From NCBI GenBank assembly GCA_012031875.1, contig JAAUSZ010000016.1:1-36727 (forward strand): a stretch of DNA of 36,727 nt, read 5' to 3'. Below are positions 24,176-34,158 of the stretch, one piece after another. The DNA comes from Desulfobacula sp. (GTDB lineage Bacteria > Desulfobacterota > Desulfobacteria > Desulfobacterales > Desulfobacteraceae). Each line of letters opens with the position of its first letter. The first letter of the stretch is position 1. The notes beneath the pieces are model-generated. The model made no database searches. It had not been told where the DNA came from and saw only the letters and a list, made by a program, of their open reading frames with translations. A program made the position numbers and the translations under genes.

Positions 24176-25629
24176 TTCAGCAACCCGGAACAAGCGGTCT
24201 TATTTTTAACGAACCCCTGCTTTGGGAAAAGAGCCGCAAGGGCCGTTGCGCCATGTCACTGCCAAGGCCGGATGTGGAGCCCTGCCCGCTGGATGCGGAC
24301 CTGACAGGGGAGGCCCCCAATCTTCCCGAACTTTCCGAGCTGGATGTGGTCCGCCATTATACCCGCCTTTCCCAGTGGAATTTCGGCGTGGACTCCGGCA
24401 TGTACCCCCTGGGGTCCTGCACCATGAAATACAATCCCAAGACCAACGAGGTCCAGGCCGGCCGCCAGGGATTTGCCGGGGCTCATCCTTTATCCGGGGA
24501 TGAATTCTCCCAGGGAGCCCTGGCGCTCATGTACCAACTGGAACAGTCCCTCGCAAAGATCACGGGGTTCCAGGCCGTCACCCTGCAACCGGCCGCAGGC
24601 GCCCACGGCGAACTCTGCGGCATGCTCATGATCCATGCCTTCCATGCCAAAAACGGCCGACAGCGCTCCAAGATCATCATCCCGGACACGGCCCACGGCA
24701 CCAACCCGGCCAGCGCCACCCTCTGCGGATATGAATCCGTGAACATCAAATCCGGGCCCGAGGGCATCCTGGACCCGCAAACCGTGGCAGCGGTCATGGA
24801 CGAGGACACCGCCGGCATCATGGTGACCAACCCCAATACCCTGGGCCTGTTTGAAGCCAATATCAAAGAGATTGCCGATATTGTCCATGCCAAGGGCGGC
24901 CTGGTCTACGGGGATGGGGCCAATATGAACGCCATCATGGGCATTGTCAAACCCGGTGAAATCGGTATTGACGTGCTTCACCTCAATTTGCACAAAACCT
25001 TTTCCACCCCCCACGGCGGCGGCGGTCCGGGCTCGGGTCCGGTGGCTGTGGGTAAAACCCTGGAGCCCTTTCTTCCGGTGCCCCGGGTGGTCAGGGAACT
25101 GGATACCTATAAATTCATCACGGACCGTCCGGACAGCATCGGCCGGATCCATACCTTTTACGGGCATTTCGGCATCATGGTCAGGGCCTATGCCTATATT
25201 CTGTCCATGGGGGCCCAAGGCCTCACCGACGCCAGCAGGCTGGCTGTGCTGAATGCCAATTATGTCAAGGAAAGCCTGAAAGGCACCCTGAACCTGCCCT
25301 ATGACAGGCCCTCCATGCATGAATGTGTATTCAACGATGAATTCCAGAAAGAATTTCATATCACCACCATGGATATGGCCAAACGGCTTCTGGATTACGG
25401 GTTTCATCCGCCCACGGTCTATTTTCCCCTGGTGGTGGAAGGGGCCTTTATGGTGGAACCCACGGAAACCGAGTCCAGGGAAGATATCGACCAGTTCATC
25501 CATGCAGTGAAATCCATTGCCCGGGAAGCCAAGGAGGATCCTGAAGCCCTGAAAAAAGCCCCCCGGCTGACCAAGGTGACACGGCTGGATGAGGTTCTGG
25601 CCGCCAGAAAACCATGCCTGAGGGGATAA
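24172..25629 (+). CDS. gcvPB: Glycine dehydrogenase (decarboxylating) subunit 2
   Basis: C-terminal, PLP-binding half of the split P-protein, 485 residues. The PLP lysine is Lys275 in HLNLHKTFSTPHGGGGPGSGP; the PDTAHGTNPAS and GDGANMNA segments line the cofactor site. GGAGG lies seven bases before the ATG. It pairs with gcvPA upstream and overlaps lipB by 16 bp. No frame break is seen. Confidence 0.97.
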   Translation: MIQQPGTSGLIFNEPLLWEKSRKGRCAMSLPRPDVEPCPLDADLTGEAPNLPELSELDVVRHYTRLSQWNFGVDSGMYPLGSCTMKYNPKTNEVQAGRQGFAGAHPLSGDEFSQGALALMYQLEQSLAKITGFQAVTLQPAAGAHGELCGMLMIHAFHAKNGRQRSKIIIPDTAHGTNPASATLCGYESVNIKSGPEGILDPQTVAAVMDEDTAGIMVTNPNTLGLFEANIKEIADIVHAKGGLVYGDGANMNAIMGIVKPGEIGIDVLHLNLHKTFSTPHGGGGPGSGPVAVGKTLEPFLPVPRVVRELDTYKFITDRPDSIGRIHTFYGHFGIMVRAYAYILSMGAQGLTDASRLAVLNANYVKESLKGTLNLPYDRPSMHECVFNDEFQKEFHITTMDMAKRLLDYGFHPPTVYFPLVVEGAFMVEPTETESREDIDQFIHAVKSIAREAKEDPEALKKAPRLTKVTRLDEVLAARKPCLRG

Positions 25630-26318
25630 CCGTAAACAAGCGCTCGGCTGTATTCATGGATCTGGGCATCCTGGAATACAAAAGAGCGCTTGAGCTTCAG
25701 ATCAAAACCCTGGAAGCCAGAATCGACAAGAGCCTTTCCCGGGACCGGGTTTTTTTTGTGGAGCATCCTCCGGTCTTTACCCTGGGCAAAAGAGGGGGAG
25801 AAGAGAATTTGACGGTGTCCAGGGAATTTTTAGCCTCCAGGGGAATTGACCTGGTTCAGACGGACCGGGGGGGAAATATCACCTATCACGGTCCGGGGCA
25901 GGCCGTTCTCTATCCTATTGTTAATCTTGAGGAGAAAAGGATGGGGGTGAAGGATTTTGTATGGGGCCTGGAAGAAGTCATGAAACAGACCGCGCTGGAG
26001 TTTAATATTAAAGCCGGCCGGGATACTTTAAACCACGGCCTCTGGGTGGGAAATGCCAAGATCGGCAGTGTGGGCCTGTGTATTAAAAAAGGGATCAATT
26101 TCCACGGTCTTGCCATGAATATCTGCCCGGATCTGGAACCCTTTTCCTGGATGAACCCCTGCGGACTCTCCCATATCTCCGTGACCTCGGTGAGAAATGA
26201 ACTGCAAAAGGCCGGAAAGGATTCGTCCGGGCCAGCCATAAACCAGGTTAAGGCGGCCTTTAAAAAGCATTTTGCCGCTATATTGAATTATGACATGAGT
26301 GAATCCCATGAATCCTGA
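25614..26318 (+). CDS. lipB: Octanoyltransferase
   Basis: Moves octanoyl from octanoyl-ACP to the target lysine of lipoyl domains such as GcvH. The 234-residue protein has the family core TDRGGNITYHGPGQAVLYPI and the catalytic Lys149 (GNAKIGSVG) and Cys183 (NPCG). The start at 25614 lies inside the end of gcvPB; Met15 (25656) is possible but would remove part of the usual N-terminus. Together with lipA it allows the operon to make its own lipoylated H-protein. Confidence 0.94.
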   Translation: MPEGITVNKRSAVFMDLGILEYKRALELQIKTLEARIDKSLSRDRVFFVEHPPVFTLGKRGGEENLTVSREFLASRGIDLVQTDRGGNITYHGPGQAVLYPIVNLEEKRMGVKDFVWGLEEVMKQTALEFNIKAGRDTLNHGLWVGNAKIGSVGLCIKKGINFHGLAMNICPDLEPFSWMNPCGLSHISVTSVRNELQKAGKDSSGPAINQVKAAFKKHFAAILNYDMSESHES

Positions 26319-27177
26319 AAAATCCATAAGAACCGGAAAGCCGGCCTGGCTGAAAAAAAGCCTTCCCAAGGGCGGCGATTACCAGCGGGTGAGAAATCTT
26401 TTGACCAAGGCCGGACTTCATACGGTCTGCAAGGAAGCGAATTGCCCCAATATGTTTGAATGCTTTTCCAAGGACACGGCCACCTTCATGATCCTGGGAT
26501 CTGAATGCACGAGAAACTGCCGGTTCTGCAATATCACCAATGGCGCCCCCTCCCCGGTTGATCCCGGAGAACCCCTGCGGGTGGCCAAGGCCGCCTTTGA
26601 TCTGAATTTGAAATATGTCGTGGTAACCTCGGTCACCCGGGACGATCTGGATGACGGGGGCGCCTCCCATTTTGCCGCCACCCTTCAGGCCATCCGGTCC
26701 CTGGCGGCCCATGCCAGAATCGAAGTCCTGATCCCGGATTTCAAAGGCGATAGAGAGGCTTTAAAAGCAGTTCTGTCGGCAAAACCGGATGTGTTGAACC
26801 ATAATATTGAAACCGTGGCCTCCCTTTATCCCGTGGTGAGACCGGAAGCGATCTATGAGAGATCCCTGTCCCTGTTGCAGACGGCAAAGGCCATGGACCC
26901 CGCCCTGCCCGTCAAATCCGGGATCATGGTGGGTCTGGGAGAAACCCTGGAAGAGCTTGAACAGGCTTTGAGGGATCTGTTTTCCCATGGCTGCGACATC
27001 CTTACCCTGGGCCAATACCTCCAGCCCACCCCAAACCATCTTTTGGTTGAAAAATATTATTCGCCTGAAGAATTTGAAGCCCTTGAGAAATTGGCCCGCT
27101 CCGTGGGATTCCAAAAAATCGCGGCCGGGCCCTTTGTCCGGAGTTCCTACCAGGCCCATGAACTATCCGGGCTTTAG
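26308..27177 (+). CDS. lipA: Lipoyl synthase
   Basis: Radical SAM enzyme inserting two sulfurs into octanoyl-lysine. The auxiliary cluster ligands are C-x4-C-x5-C (Cys41, 46, 52; CKEANCPNMFEC), the SAM cluster motif is CTRNCRFC (Cys67, 71, 74), and the C-terminal RSSY supplies the serine ligand. The 289-residue length is normal. I chose the ATG at 26308; a GTG three codons earlier (26299) keeps the same frame, and both overlap the lipB end. It is convergent with pyk, overlapping by 4 bp. Confidence 0.96.
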   Translation: MNPEKSIRTGKPAWLKKSLPKGGDYQRVRNLLTKAGLHTVCKEANCPNMFECFSKDTATFMILGSECTRNCRFCNITNGAPSPVDPGEPLRVAKAAFDLNLKYVVVTSVTRDDLDDGGASHFAATLQAIRSLAAHARIEVLIPDFKGDREALKAVLSAKPDVLNHNIETVASLYPVVRPEAIYERSLSLLQTAKAMDPALPVKSGIMVGLGETLEELEQALRDLFSHGCDILTLGQYLQPTPNHLLVEKYYSPEEFEALEKLARSVGFQKIAAGPFVRSSYQAHELSGL

Positions 27178-28589
27178 GCGCATTTCTCCTTGAAATTGGC
27201 AGCCGTGCTGATCTCGATATAGGAGGCCCCGTGTCTGACCCCGAAGCTTCCGGCAAGGACGATGATCAGGTCCTCATCCTTGAATTTTTTCTCGGCGATG
27301 AGCCGGCAGATGGAATCCTTCAAGGGCTGGGCCGAAGTGATGTCCATGGGCATATAATCGGCAAACACCCCAAAGGACAGGGAAAGCAGGCGCACCACCC
27401 GCCGGTCGTAAATCTGGGCATAGATGGGGTTATCCCCCCGGTATGCGGCCAGTTCCCGGATGGACTTTCCCGTCAGGGAGTCTGCCACAATGCCCTGGGT
27501 GTTCAGCCTTAAGGCCGCCTTGACCGCGGCTTTTGCAAGGTAGGCCGTGACCTTGTTTTCAAGGGTATAGGGAACATCCACATAGCTGCTTTTTTTGCTT
27601 TCCACCTCCATGGCGATCTTGGCCATGGTCATGACCGCTTCTTCCGGATATCTCCCGTTGGCGGTTTCCCCGGAGAGCATGAGGGCGTCCGTATGGTCCA
27701 GGCAGGCATTGGCCACATCAGACACCTCGGCCCGGGTGGGCCTGGGGGAATCGATCATGGAATGCAGCATCTGGGTGGCCACGATGACGGGCTTTCGCCT
27801 CTCAATACAGGTTTGGATAATGTCTTTCTGGATGAGTGGGATTTTTTCCGTGGGAATTTCAACGGCCAGATCCCCCCTTGCAATCATGACCCCATAGGCA
27901 TGGTCTAAAATTTCATTCAGATTCTGGACCCCCTGGGCGTTTTCGATTTTGGCAATGATTTTAATGGGGGATTTTTTTTTGTCCAGAATGGTTTGAACGG
28001 CCAGGACGTCTTCTTTGTTTCTCACAAAGGAATGGGCGATAAAATCCAGATCCTGGTCTGCCGCAAATTCGATAAAGGCCTTGTCCTTTTCGCTCAGGGC
28101 CGGCAGCTTGACATGAACCGAAGGGATATTGATGCTCTTGCGGGGATAGATGATCCCGTCATTTTCCACATGGCAGGTCAGATACGCTTCATCCTTTTCC
28201 ATGACGGCCAGGGCAATGCAGCCGTCATCAATCAATATGGAACTGCCCACGGGCACATCCTTGACAAAATGCGCGTAGGAAACACAGATGATGTCGTCAT
28301 GGGAGATCTGTCCGGGAGCGCCCTGAATTCTGATAGTATCCCCGCCTTTGACGGAAAGAGGGTCTTCACAGTTGCAGGTTCTGATTTCCGGACCCTTGGT
28401 GTCCAGGAGGATGCCGATTTTATCAGAGACTTTTCGTGTGTTCCGGATCACTTGCAGCGCATCCTCATGGGACATATGGGCCGTGTTCAGGCGGACCACG
28501 GTCATTCCTGATTTATAAAGCCCGCGGATAAATTCAGGGGAACCGTTTAAATTAGAAATGGTGGCGACGATCTTGGTTTTCATAGGCAT
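27174..28589 (-). CDS. pyk: Pyruvate kinase
   Basis: Converts phosphoenolpyruvate and ADP to pyruvate and ATP. Visible are TKIVATIS at the N-terminus, LDTKGPEIRT, the active-site stretch IIAKIENAQGV, GVMIARGDLAVEIP, and ATQMLHSMI with PTRAEVSDVANA. The 471-residue length is normal, with a C-terminal allosteric domain. GGGAGG upstream points to the ATG at 28589; Met at 28595 or 28583 are alternatives. It overlaps the 3' end of holA, so the two are probably co-transcribed. Confidence 0.96.
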   Translation of the reverse strand: MPMKTKIVATISNLNGSPEFIRGLYKSGMTVVRLNTAHMSHEDALQVIRNTRKVSDKIGILLDTKGPEIRTCNCEDPLSVKGGDTIRIQGAPGQISHDDIICVSYAHFVKDVPVGSSILIDDGCIALAVMEKDEAYLTCHVENDGIIYPRKSINIPSVHVKLPALSEKDKAFIEFAADQDLDFIAHSFVRNKEDVLAVQTILDKKKSPIKIIAKIENAQGVQNLNEILDHAYGVMIARGDLAVEIPTEKIPLIQKDIIQTCIERRKPVIVATQMLHSMIDSPRPTRAEVSDVANACLDHTDALMLSGETANGRYPEEAVMTMAKIAMEVESKKSSYVDVPYTLENKVTAYLAKAAVKAALRLNTQGIVADSLTGKSIRELAAYRGDNPIYAQIYDRRVVRLLSLSFGVFADYMPMDITSAQPLKDSICRLIAEKKFKDEDLIIVLAGSFGVRHGASYIEISTAANFKEKCA

Positions 28590-29831
28590 AAACAAACCCT
28601 CCCTTGCTGCATATTTTTATGATAAACATTTCAAAGGCCGTCTTGGCATCAAATGATGAAGATTTTAAGCGGTAATCCAGATCACTTAAAAAGATCAAGG
28701 CATCCTGAAGTTCGTTTAAGGAAAAATTTTCGGATTTCTGAAAAATCTGGAACACAGGATAGGCGTTTTGAGGATTGGATGCAAGCAAAAGATCATGGGC
28801 CGACCCGGTTTTTTCCTTAGGGTCTTTCTCACCCAGGAATTCTTTCCAGGCCTCTATCTTCGCCTTTGTCTCTTTATCATGGGTCAGAATTTCCGGCAGA
28901 ACGCTTTGTTTGAACACATTAAAATTCATATTCTTAAGATTCAATTTTTGATTTTCAGGGAGATCTCCCTGATTCCGCATTTCACCAGGATGAGCTTTCG
29001 GATCTGGTTTTCAAAGACTTTTAAAATCTGAAGCGGATGGGCCCCGTCTTTAAACAGGGAGTGGAGATAAAAAAGCGTGTCTTTGGCCTCCTTATCCATG
29101 AAGGCATTGGTCAGTTTGAATATGGGGTCTTTTTTATCCCGGGTCACCACCGCATGGACATCTTCGGGAGAAATGGCGTTTCGGTCGCCGGAATAGACAA
29201 TCAATTTTTCCAGGTTCCCGGCAAAGCGCTCAAAATCCAGGCCGGTCAAATCCATGAGAAGGTGAAAGGCCTGCCTGCCCAGGGTTTTTCCGGCCTTAGA
29301 CAGGGCCTGGTCCGAAACCGTCTGAAAAATTTTTTCCTGTTCATCCTGGTCGGCCTTTCGGGCCCCTTCGGCAACAAAGCAGTCAATGACCAGTCCTTTT
29401 TCTTCCAGGGCCTTATAGGTTCTCCGTCTTTTATCGATGGCCCCGGTCATGAGGACAAGGCTGTGGCCGGGCGGCAATCCCCCCTTATCCAGAAAATCCG
29501 TGAAATGCTCCAGATCCGCGGAAGAAAAACTTTTTTCCGTGGGGCCGGACTGAAACAAGGGGGCATTTTTAACGGCCACGATTTTTTTTGAAAACAGAAA
29601 TGAAAATGTCGAGGCCGTCTCAATAATATCCCCCATGGTAACGGACCCTCCTTCAAGGGTTTCCAGGGAAAACTCTTTTTTATCCGTTCCAAGAAGAAAG
29701 CCCAGCAGCTTTTGAAAGCTCTGTTTGGTGAGATAGGAATCCCCGAAAATCAGAAATAAGCCGGGGGTATCGCCTTTCTTTTGAAAAGAGTCCAGGGCCC
29801 GGTCCAATTGGTCATACCGGATCAGTGTCAT
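28552..29831 (-). CDS. holA: DNA polymerase III delta subunit, one frame break
   Basis: Clamp-loader delta subunit. The N-terminal AAA+-like part (FLIFGDSYLTKQSFQKLL; middle LGRQAFHLLMDLTGLDFERFAGNLEKL) lies in the frame from 29831, which stops at 28941. The typical C-terminal helices (LNELQDALIFLSDLDYRLKSSSFDAKTAFEMFIIKIC) continue in another frame to 28552. One base missing in the T runs at 28945-28955 (A on the coding strand) explains the break, giving about 426 codons. That is longer than the roughly 340 residues of Escherichia coli HolA. The extreme end overlaps pyk by 38 bp. The gene is essential elsewhere, so a sequence error is likely. Confidence 0.88.
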
Positions 29832-29871
29832 GGGAGGACCTCGGAAATATGAATCAATCCCGGCAACATGG

Positions 29872-30372
29872 TCATATATCCGGGATTTTATTGAACAGGA
29901 TATGGCCGATCAGTATCCCCATTCCAATACTGATGGCGCTGTCGGCAATATTAAAGGCCGGCCAGTGCAGGGACCCGATATAAAAATCAAGAAAATCCAC
30001 CACCTTGCCGTACAGGAACCGGTCGATGAGGTTCCCTATTGCCCCTCCGAAAATCAGGGCCAGGCCATAGGAAAGAAAAATATGAGTTTCAGCGCATTTT
30101 TTATAAAACCACAGGACAAACAGGGCCACAAGGGAAGAAAGAAACAGGAAGATGAATTTCCTGAGTTCCGGGGACCTTCCGGCAAAAAAGCCAAAGGCCC
30201 CGCCCGGGTTCAGAATATGGGTAATATTAAAAAAATGATCCAGCACCACAATATGGTCATGCAGGGAAAGAGTCAGTTTAATGATATACTTGGTTACCTG
30301 GTCGGCCATGACAACCGCCCCGCTGACCAGGACCAGGCGTATCCATGCCTTGGATTTCAGACCCGTGAGCAT
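29872..30372 (-). CDS. lspA: Lipoprotein signal peptidase (signal peptidase II)
   Basis: Membrane aspartic protease that cleaves prolipoproteins at the lipobox. The 166-residue protein has four hydrophobic segments and the catalytic aspartates Asp117 (GNLIDRF) and Asp144 (AFNIADSAI), plus the conserved FNITHILNPGGAFGF loop. It lies 4 bp after ileS, a very common lspA-ileS pairing. Confidence 0.96.
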   Translation of the reverse strand: MLTGLKSKAWIRLVLVSGAVVMADQVTKYIIKLTLSLHDHIVVLDHFFNITHILNPGGAFGFFAGRSPELRKFIFLFLSSLVALFVLWFYKKCAETHIFLSYGLALIFGGAIGNLIDRFLYGKVVDFLDFYIGSLHWPAFNIADSAISIGMGILIGHILFNKIPDI

Positions 30373-30376
30373 GGGA

Positions 30377-33175
30377 TCACAAAAATTTTTTTAAGGCGGC
30401 GGCGCATCGCCCGCAGGCGGTTGCATGCTCGGGATCATGGCCGATGGTGGTGTCGAACCGCCAGCAGCGGTCGCATTTTTGGCCTTCGGCTTTACCTACC
30501 TTGATGACCAGACCCTGGATTTCTTTTCCCCGGTAGGCGGCCTCATCATCCAGGACATCCACCAGCCGGGCCGTGGATACGATAAAGATATCATTCAGGT
30601 TTTCGGTCAGATTCTCCACCTGGGTTTTCAACTCCGTATCCGGCAGCTTGATATCCAGGGCCGCATCCAGGGAGTGGCCGATGCGTTTATTGATCCTGGC
30701 CTCTTCAAGGGCCTTGGTCACTTCCCCCCTCAGCACCAGGATTTTGTCCCATTTGTCTGAAAGGGCCTGGTCTTCCCAGTCTTCTTGGGGTTCCACCATG
30801 GGTTCAAGATGGATGCTCTCCTTGTGGGCCGGGCCCTTGGGCATATGCTGGTAGATCTCATCCGCGGTAAAGGGCAGGATAGGCGCCATGATTTTGACCA
30901 GGGCATCCAGAATGATGAGCATGGTTGTCTGGGCGTCTCGTCTTAAGGGGTCCGCCGGGGGCGAGGTATACAGCCGGTCCTTGATGATGTCCAGATAAAA
31001 GGCCGACAGGTCAATGACGCAGAAATTGTGCAGGGTATGGTAAATGGTGTGGAATTCATACCGGTCATAGGAGGTCCGGGCCCGTTTCACCACCTGGCCG
31101 AGCCGGTGGAGGATGAAGCGGTCCAGTTCAGACATTCCTTTGACCGGCCTCATGTCCTTTGTGACGTCAAAATCGGAAAAATTACCCAGGATGAACCGGC
31201 AGGTATTGCGGATCCGGCGATAGGCGTCGGACAATTGCCGCATGATATTATTGGAGATGCTCACATCCCCCCGGTAATCGGCAGAACTGGCCCAGAGCCG
31301 GAGCACATCGGCCCCGTATTGTTTGATCACGGTATCGGGCGCCACCACATTGCCCACGGATTTGGACATCTTCCGCCCGTTTTCATCCACCACAAAGCCA
31401 TGGGTGAGAACGGCTTTATAGGGGGCCTTGCCGGTCCGGCCCACGCTGGTCAAAAGGGAGGAATGAAACCATCCCCGGTGCTGGTCGCTGCCTTCCAGAT
31501 ACATATCGGCCGGTCGGGCCAGACCTTCCCTTTCTTCAAGGACGGCCGCATGGCTCACCCCGGAATCAAACCAGACATCCAGGATATTATGGTCCTTGGA
31601 AAATTCGGCAGAACCGCATTTGGCGCATGTTACACCCTCTGGCATCAGGTCCCTGGCCTCTTTTTCAAACCAGATGTCCGAGGAGTGTTCACGGAACAGG
31701 GCATGGATTTTATCCACGGATTCCCGGGTGACATAGATTTCCGCGCAGGATTTGCAATGAAAGACCGGGATGGGGACCCCCCAGGACCTCTGCCGTGAAA
31801 GGCACCAGTCCGGCCGGTTTTCAATCATGGAATAGATCCGTTCACGGCCCCAGGAGGGAATCCAGGCCACGTTGTTGATTTCTTCAAGGCTTTTCTGCCG
31901 AAGTCCCTTGTTATCCATGGAGATGAACCACTGGGGCGTGGCCCTGTAAATGACCGGGTTTTTGCATCGCCAGCAGTGGGGATAGGAATGGGTCAGATTG
32001 TCGCTTTTTAACAAAAGATTCAGGCTGGTGAGCTTTTCATTGATGGCTTTATTGGCCTTAAAAATAAATTCTCCGCCAAAAAATTCCACATCCTTTGAAA
32101 AGGTCCCGTTGTCTTCCACCGGGGAATAACAGTCAAGCCCGTATTTCTCGCCCACCATATGGTCGTCGGCCCCGTGGCCCGGTGCGGTGTGAACACAGCC
32201 GGTGCCGGCTTCCAGGGTCACGTGGTTTCCCAGGATGACCAGGGAATCCCGGTCATAGAAGGGATGTCGGCATTTTTTATGTTCCAGGTCCCGGGCCGTC
32301 AGATCCCCCATCAGGGTATAGTCGTCAATGCCAAAGGTTTTCATGGCCTTTTCCACAAGCTCCTTGGCCATAATCAGGATGCCCTGGTCCCAGGTCTTTA
32401 CGGCTGCATAGGTAAAATCAGGGTGGAGACAGATCCCGAGGTTGGCGGGAAGGGTCCAGGGGGTGGTGGTCCAGATGACAATAAAAACATCCCCCTTCAA
32501 TCCCGGCAGAAGGCCCGAAAGATCGTCTTTGACCGGGAATTTCACAAAAATGGAGGGAGAGGTGTGGTCATGGTATTCGATCTCGGCTTCGGCCAGGGCC
32601 GTCTGGCAACTGCAGCACCAGTAAATGGGTTTTTTGCCCAGGAACATATCTCCTGAAAGCGCAAATTCACCGCATTCCTTTGCAATCCTGGCCTCATAGG
32701 GGTAGTTCATGGTCAGGTAAGGGTTGTCCCATTCTCCCATGACCCCGAACCGCTTGAATTCCTCTTTCTGGATGTCTACGAATTTAGCGGCATAGGCCCG
32801 GCATTCCCTTCGGATCTGGACATCGGTCATATGTTTTTTCTTTTCACCCAGACTTTTGTCCACATTGTGTTCAATGGGAAGCCCGTGGCAGTCCCAACCC
32901 GGAACATAGGGCGCATCAAATCCGGCCATCTGCCTTGACCGGACAATAATATCCTTTAAAATTTTATTAATGGCGTGGCCCATGTGCAAATGACCGTTGG
33001 CATAGGGAGGGCCGTCATGGAGGATAAAAAGTTCCCTGCCCTTGGATTGTTCTCTGAGCTTCTGATAGATTTTCTTGTCATCCCATTCTTTTAACTGAAG
33101 GGGTTCGCGCTGGGGTAGATTGGCCTTCATGGCAAATTCCGTAGAAGGCAGGTTCAGGGTATTCTTATAATCCAT
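30377..33175 (-). CDS. ileS: Isoleucyl-tRNA synthetase
   Basis: Class I synthetase, 932 residues. The HIGH-type motif is HMGH (64-67, in [15 protein letters not shown]), the KMSKS motif is intact ([10 protein letters not shown], near residue 600), and the editing domain ([12 protein letters not shown]) is present. The C-terminal zinc site CDRCW...CGRC identifies the bacterial type. It lies between rsmG (93-bp gap) and lspA on the same strand. No T-box or other leader is visible in the short upstream region. Confidence 0.97.
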   Translation of the reverse strand: MDYKNTLNLPSTEFAMKANLPQREPLQLKEWDDKKIYQKLREQSKGRELFILHDGPPYANGHLHMGHAINKILKDIIVRSRQMAGFDAPYVPGWDCHGLPIEHNVDKSLGEKKKHMTDVQIRRECRAYAAKFVDIQKEEFKRFGVMGEWDNPYLTMNYPYEARIAKECGEFALSGDMFLGKKPIYWCCSCQTALAEAEIEYHDHTSPSIFVKFPVKDDLSGLLPGLKGDVFIVIWTTTPWTLPANLGICLHPDFTYAAVKTWDQGILIMAKELVEKAMKTFGIDDYTLMGDLTARDLEHKKCRHPFYDRDSLVILGNHVTLEAGTGCVHTAPGHGADDHMVGEKYGLDCYSPVEDNGTFSKDVEFFGGEFIFKANKAINEKLTSLNLLLKSDNLTHSYPHCWRCKNPVIYRATPQWFISMDNKGLRQKSLEEINNVAWIPSWGRERIYSMIENRPDWCLSRQRSWGVPIPVFHCKSCAEIYVTRESVDKIHALFREHSSDIWFEKEARDLMPEGVTCAKCGSAEFSKDHNILDVWFDSGVSHAAVLEEREGLARPADMYLEGSDQHRGWFHSSLLTSVGRTGKAPYKAVLTHGFVVDENGRKMSKSVGNVVAPDTVIKQYGADVLRLWASSADYRGDVSISNNIMRQLSDAYRRIRNTCRFILGNFSDFDVTKDMRPVKGMSELDRFILHRLGQVVKRARTSYDRYEFHTIYHTLHNFCVIDLSAFYLDIIKDRLYTSPPADPLRRDAQTTMLIILDALVKIMAPILPFTADEIYQHMPKGPAHKESIHLEPMVEPQEDWEDQALSDKWDKILVLRGEVTKALEEARINKRIGHSLDAALDIKLPDTELKTQVENLTENLNDIFIVSTARLVDVLDDEAAYRGKEIQGLVIKVGKAEGQKCDRCWRFDTTIGHDPEHATACGRCAAALKKFL

Positions 33176-33268
33176 TAGTCCTCCGCTGTTGGGATCGGTT
33201 GGGTTTCAATAGTTAAGCTTTTCTTTGTATGGTTAAAGCAGGGAAAAGTCAAGAATTAACCTTGATTC

Positions 33269-33933
33269 TTAGTTTGCTGAAAGCCGTATCACATACCGGT
33301 CCGCTTTTTCAAAAGGCAGCCGGTAATGATGGGTTTTGCACTCGAACCGCGCGGCCAGGTCCGGGGTTATTTCCATATCCAGGTGCCTGCCTTTCATGGC
33401 GTAAATCCGTCCCCCCGGATGCAATAGGGGCAGGGACAGGTCCGCAAACCGCCCCAGATCCGTAAAGGCTCTCGAGATTACCGCATCAAACCGCTTTAAA
33501 AAGGAGGGATCTGAACCCAGGGTTTCAACCCTGGCATGGAGGGCGTCAATATTTTCAAGTTTCAGACTGCGGATGACATGCTTGAGAAAATTGATTTTTT
33601 TTGGGACGCGTCAATGAGAAGGATGTTTAATTCAGGCTTCATGATTTTCAGGGGGATGCCGGGGAACCCGCCGCCGGACCCGATATCGGCCAGGGAGGTT
33701 TCGTTTTCGAGGAAGGAAGCCACGGCAATGGAATCAAAAAAATGTTTTTCCGCCATTCCAAAGGGATCTTTTATGGCCGTAAGGTTCATTTTTTGGTTCC
33801 AGGTCAGCAGCTCTGCCGCATGCCCCGCCATCCGGTCCATCTGGAGGGATGAAAGGGTGATGCCGATGGTTTCCAAGGCCTTTTCAAGATGGTGTCTGAA
33901 TTTTTGAATGAATGGTTCCGGCAGGGGGGTCAA
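33269..33933 (-). CDS. rsmG: 16S rRNA (guanine-N7) methyltransferase, one frame break
   Basis: SAM-dependent enzyme methylating a guanine in the 530 loop of 16S rRNA. The N-terminal frame from 33933 contains LLTWNQKMNLTAI and the SAM loop ADIGSGGGFPGIPL, and stops at 33562. The remainder (INFLKHVIRSLKLENI, RFDAVISRAFTDLGRF, and a C-terminus ending YVIRLSAN) continues in another frame to 33269. One T missing from the run of eight at 33595-33602 joins them into about 221 residues, the normal size. It appears to be the first gene of the rsmG-ileS-lspA-holA-pyk set. Confidence 0.9.
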
Positions 33934-33978
33934 AATATACCGTCTTGTGCGTCTAATATAATTTTAATGAATTATTTC

Positions 33979-34007
33979 TTGACAAATTAAAGGGTTAAAT
34001 ATAAAAT
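33979..34007 (+). promoter_or_regulatory. Sigma-70-type promoter for the EF-G gene
   Basis: TTGACA (33979-33984), exactly 17 bp, TAAAAT (34002-34007). It leaves a leader of about 145 nt before the EF-G start, long for a simple leader. Confidence 0.65.
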
Positions 34008-34158
34008 GCCGCTTTTCATAAATTAAGGTTAGCTTCGGGCTCACACTAACAAAATCGTAATAATTTGGCAATATTAAAATACGGCAAAGCCTTTATCAAC
34101 GATTGCATTGAGAAATGGTGACAAAGGCGGATTTTATTTTAATTTAAGGATGTTTACA

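Noticed and set aside
24490-25503. 337-codon ORF antisense to gcvPB
   Set aside because: Low-complexity His/Gly-rich translation typical of a shadow frame opposite a GC-rich coding sequence.
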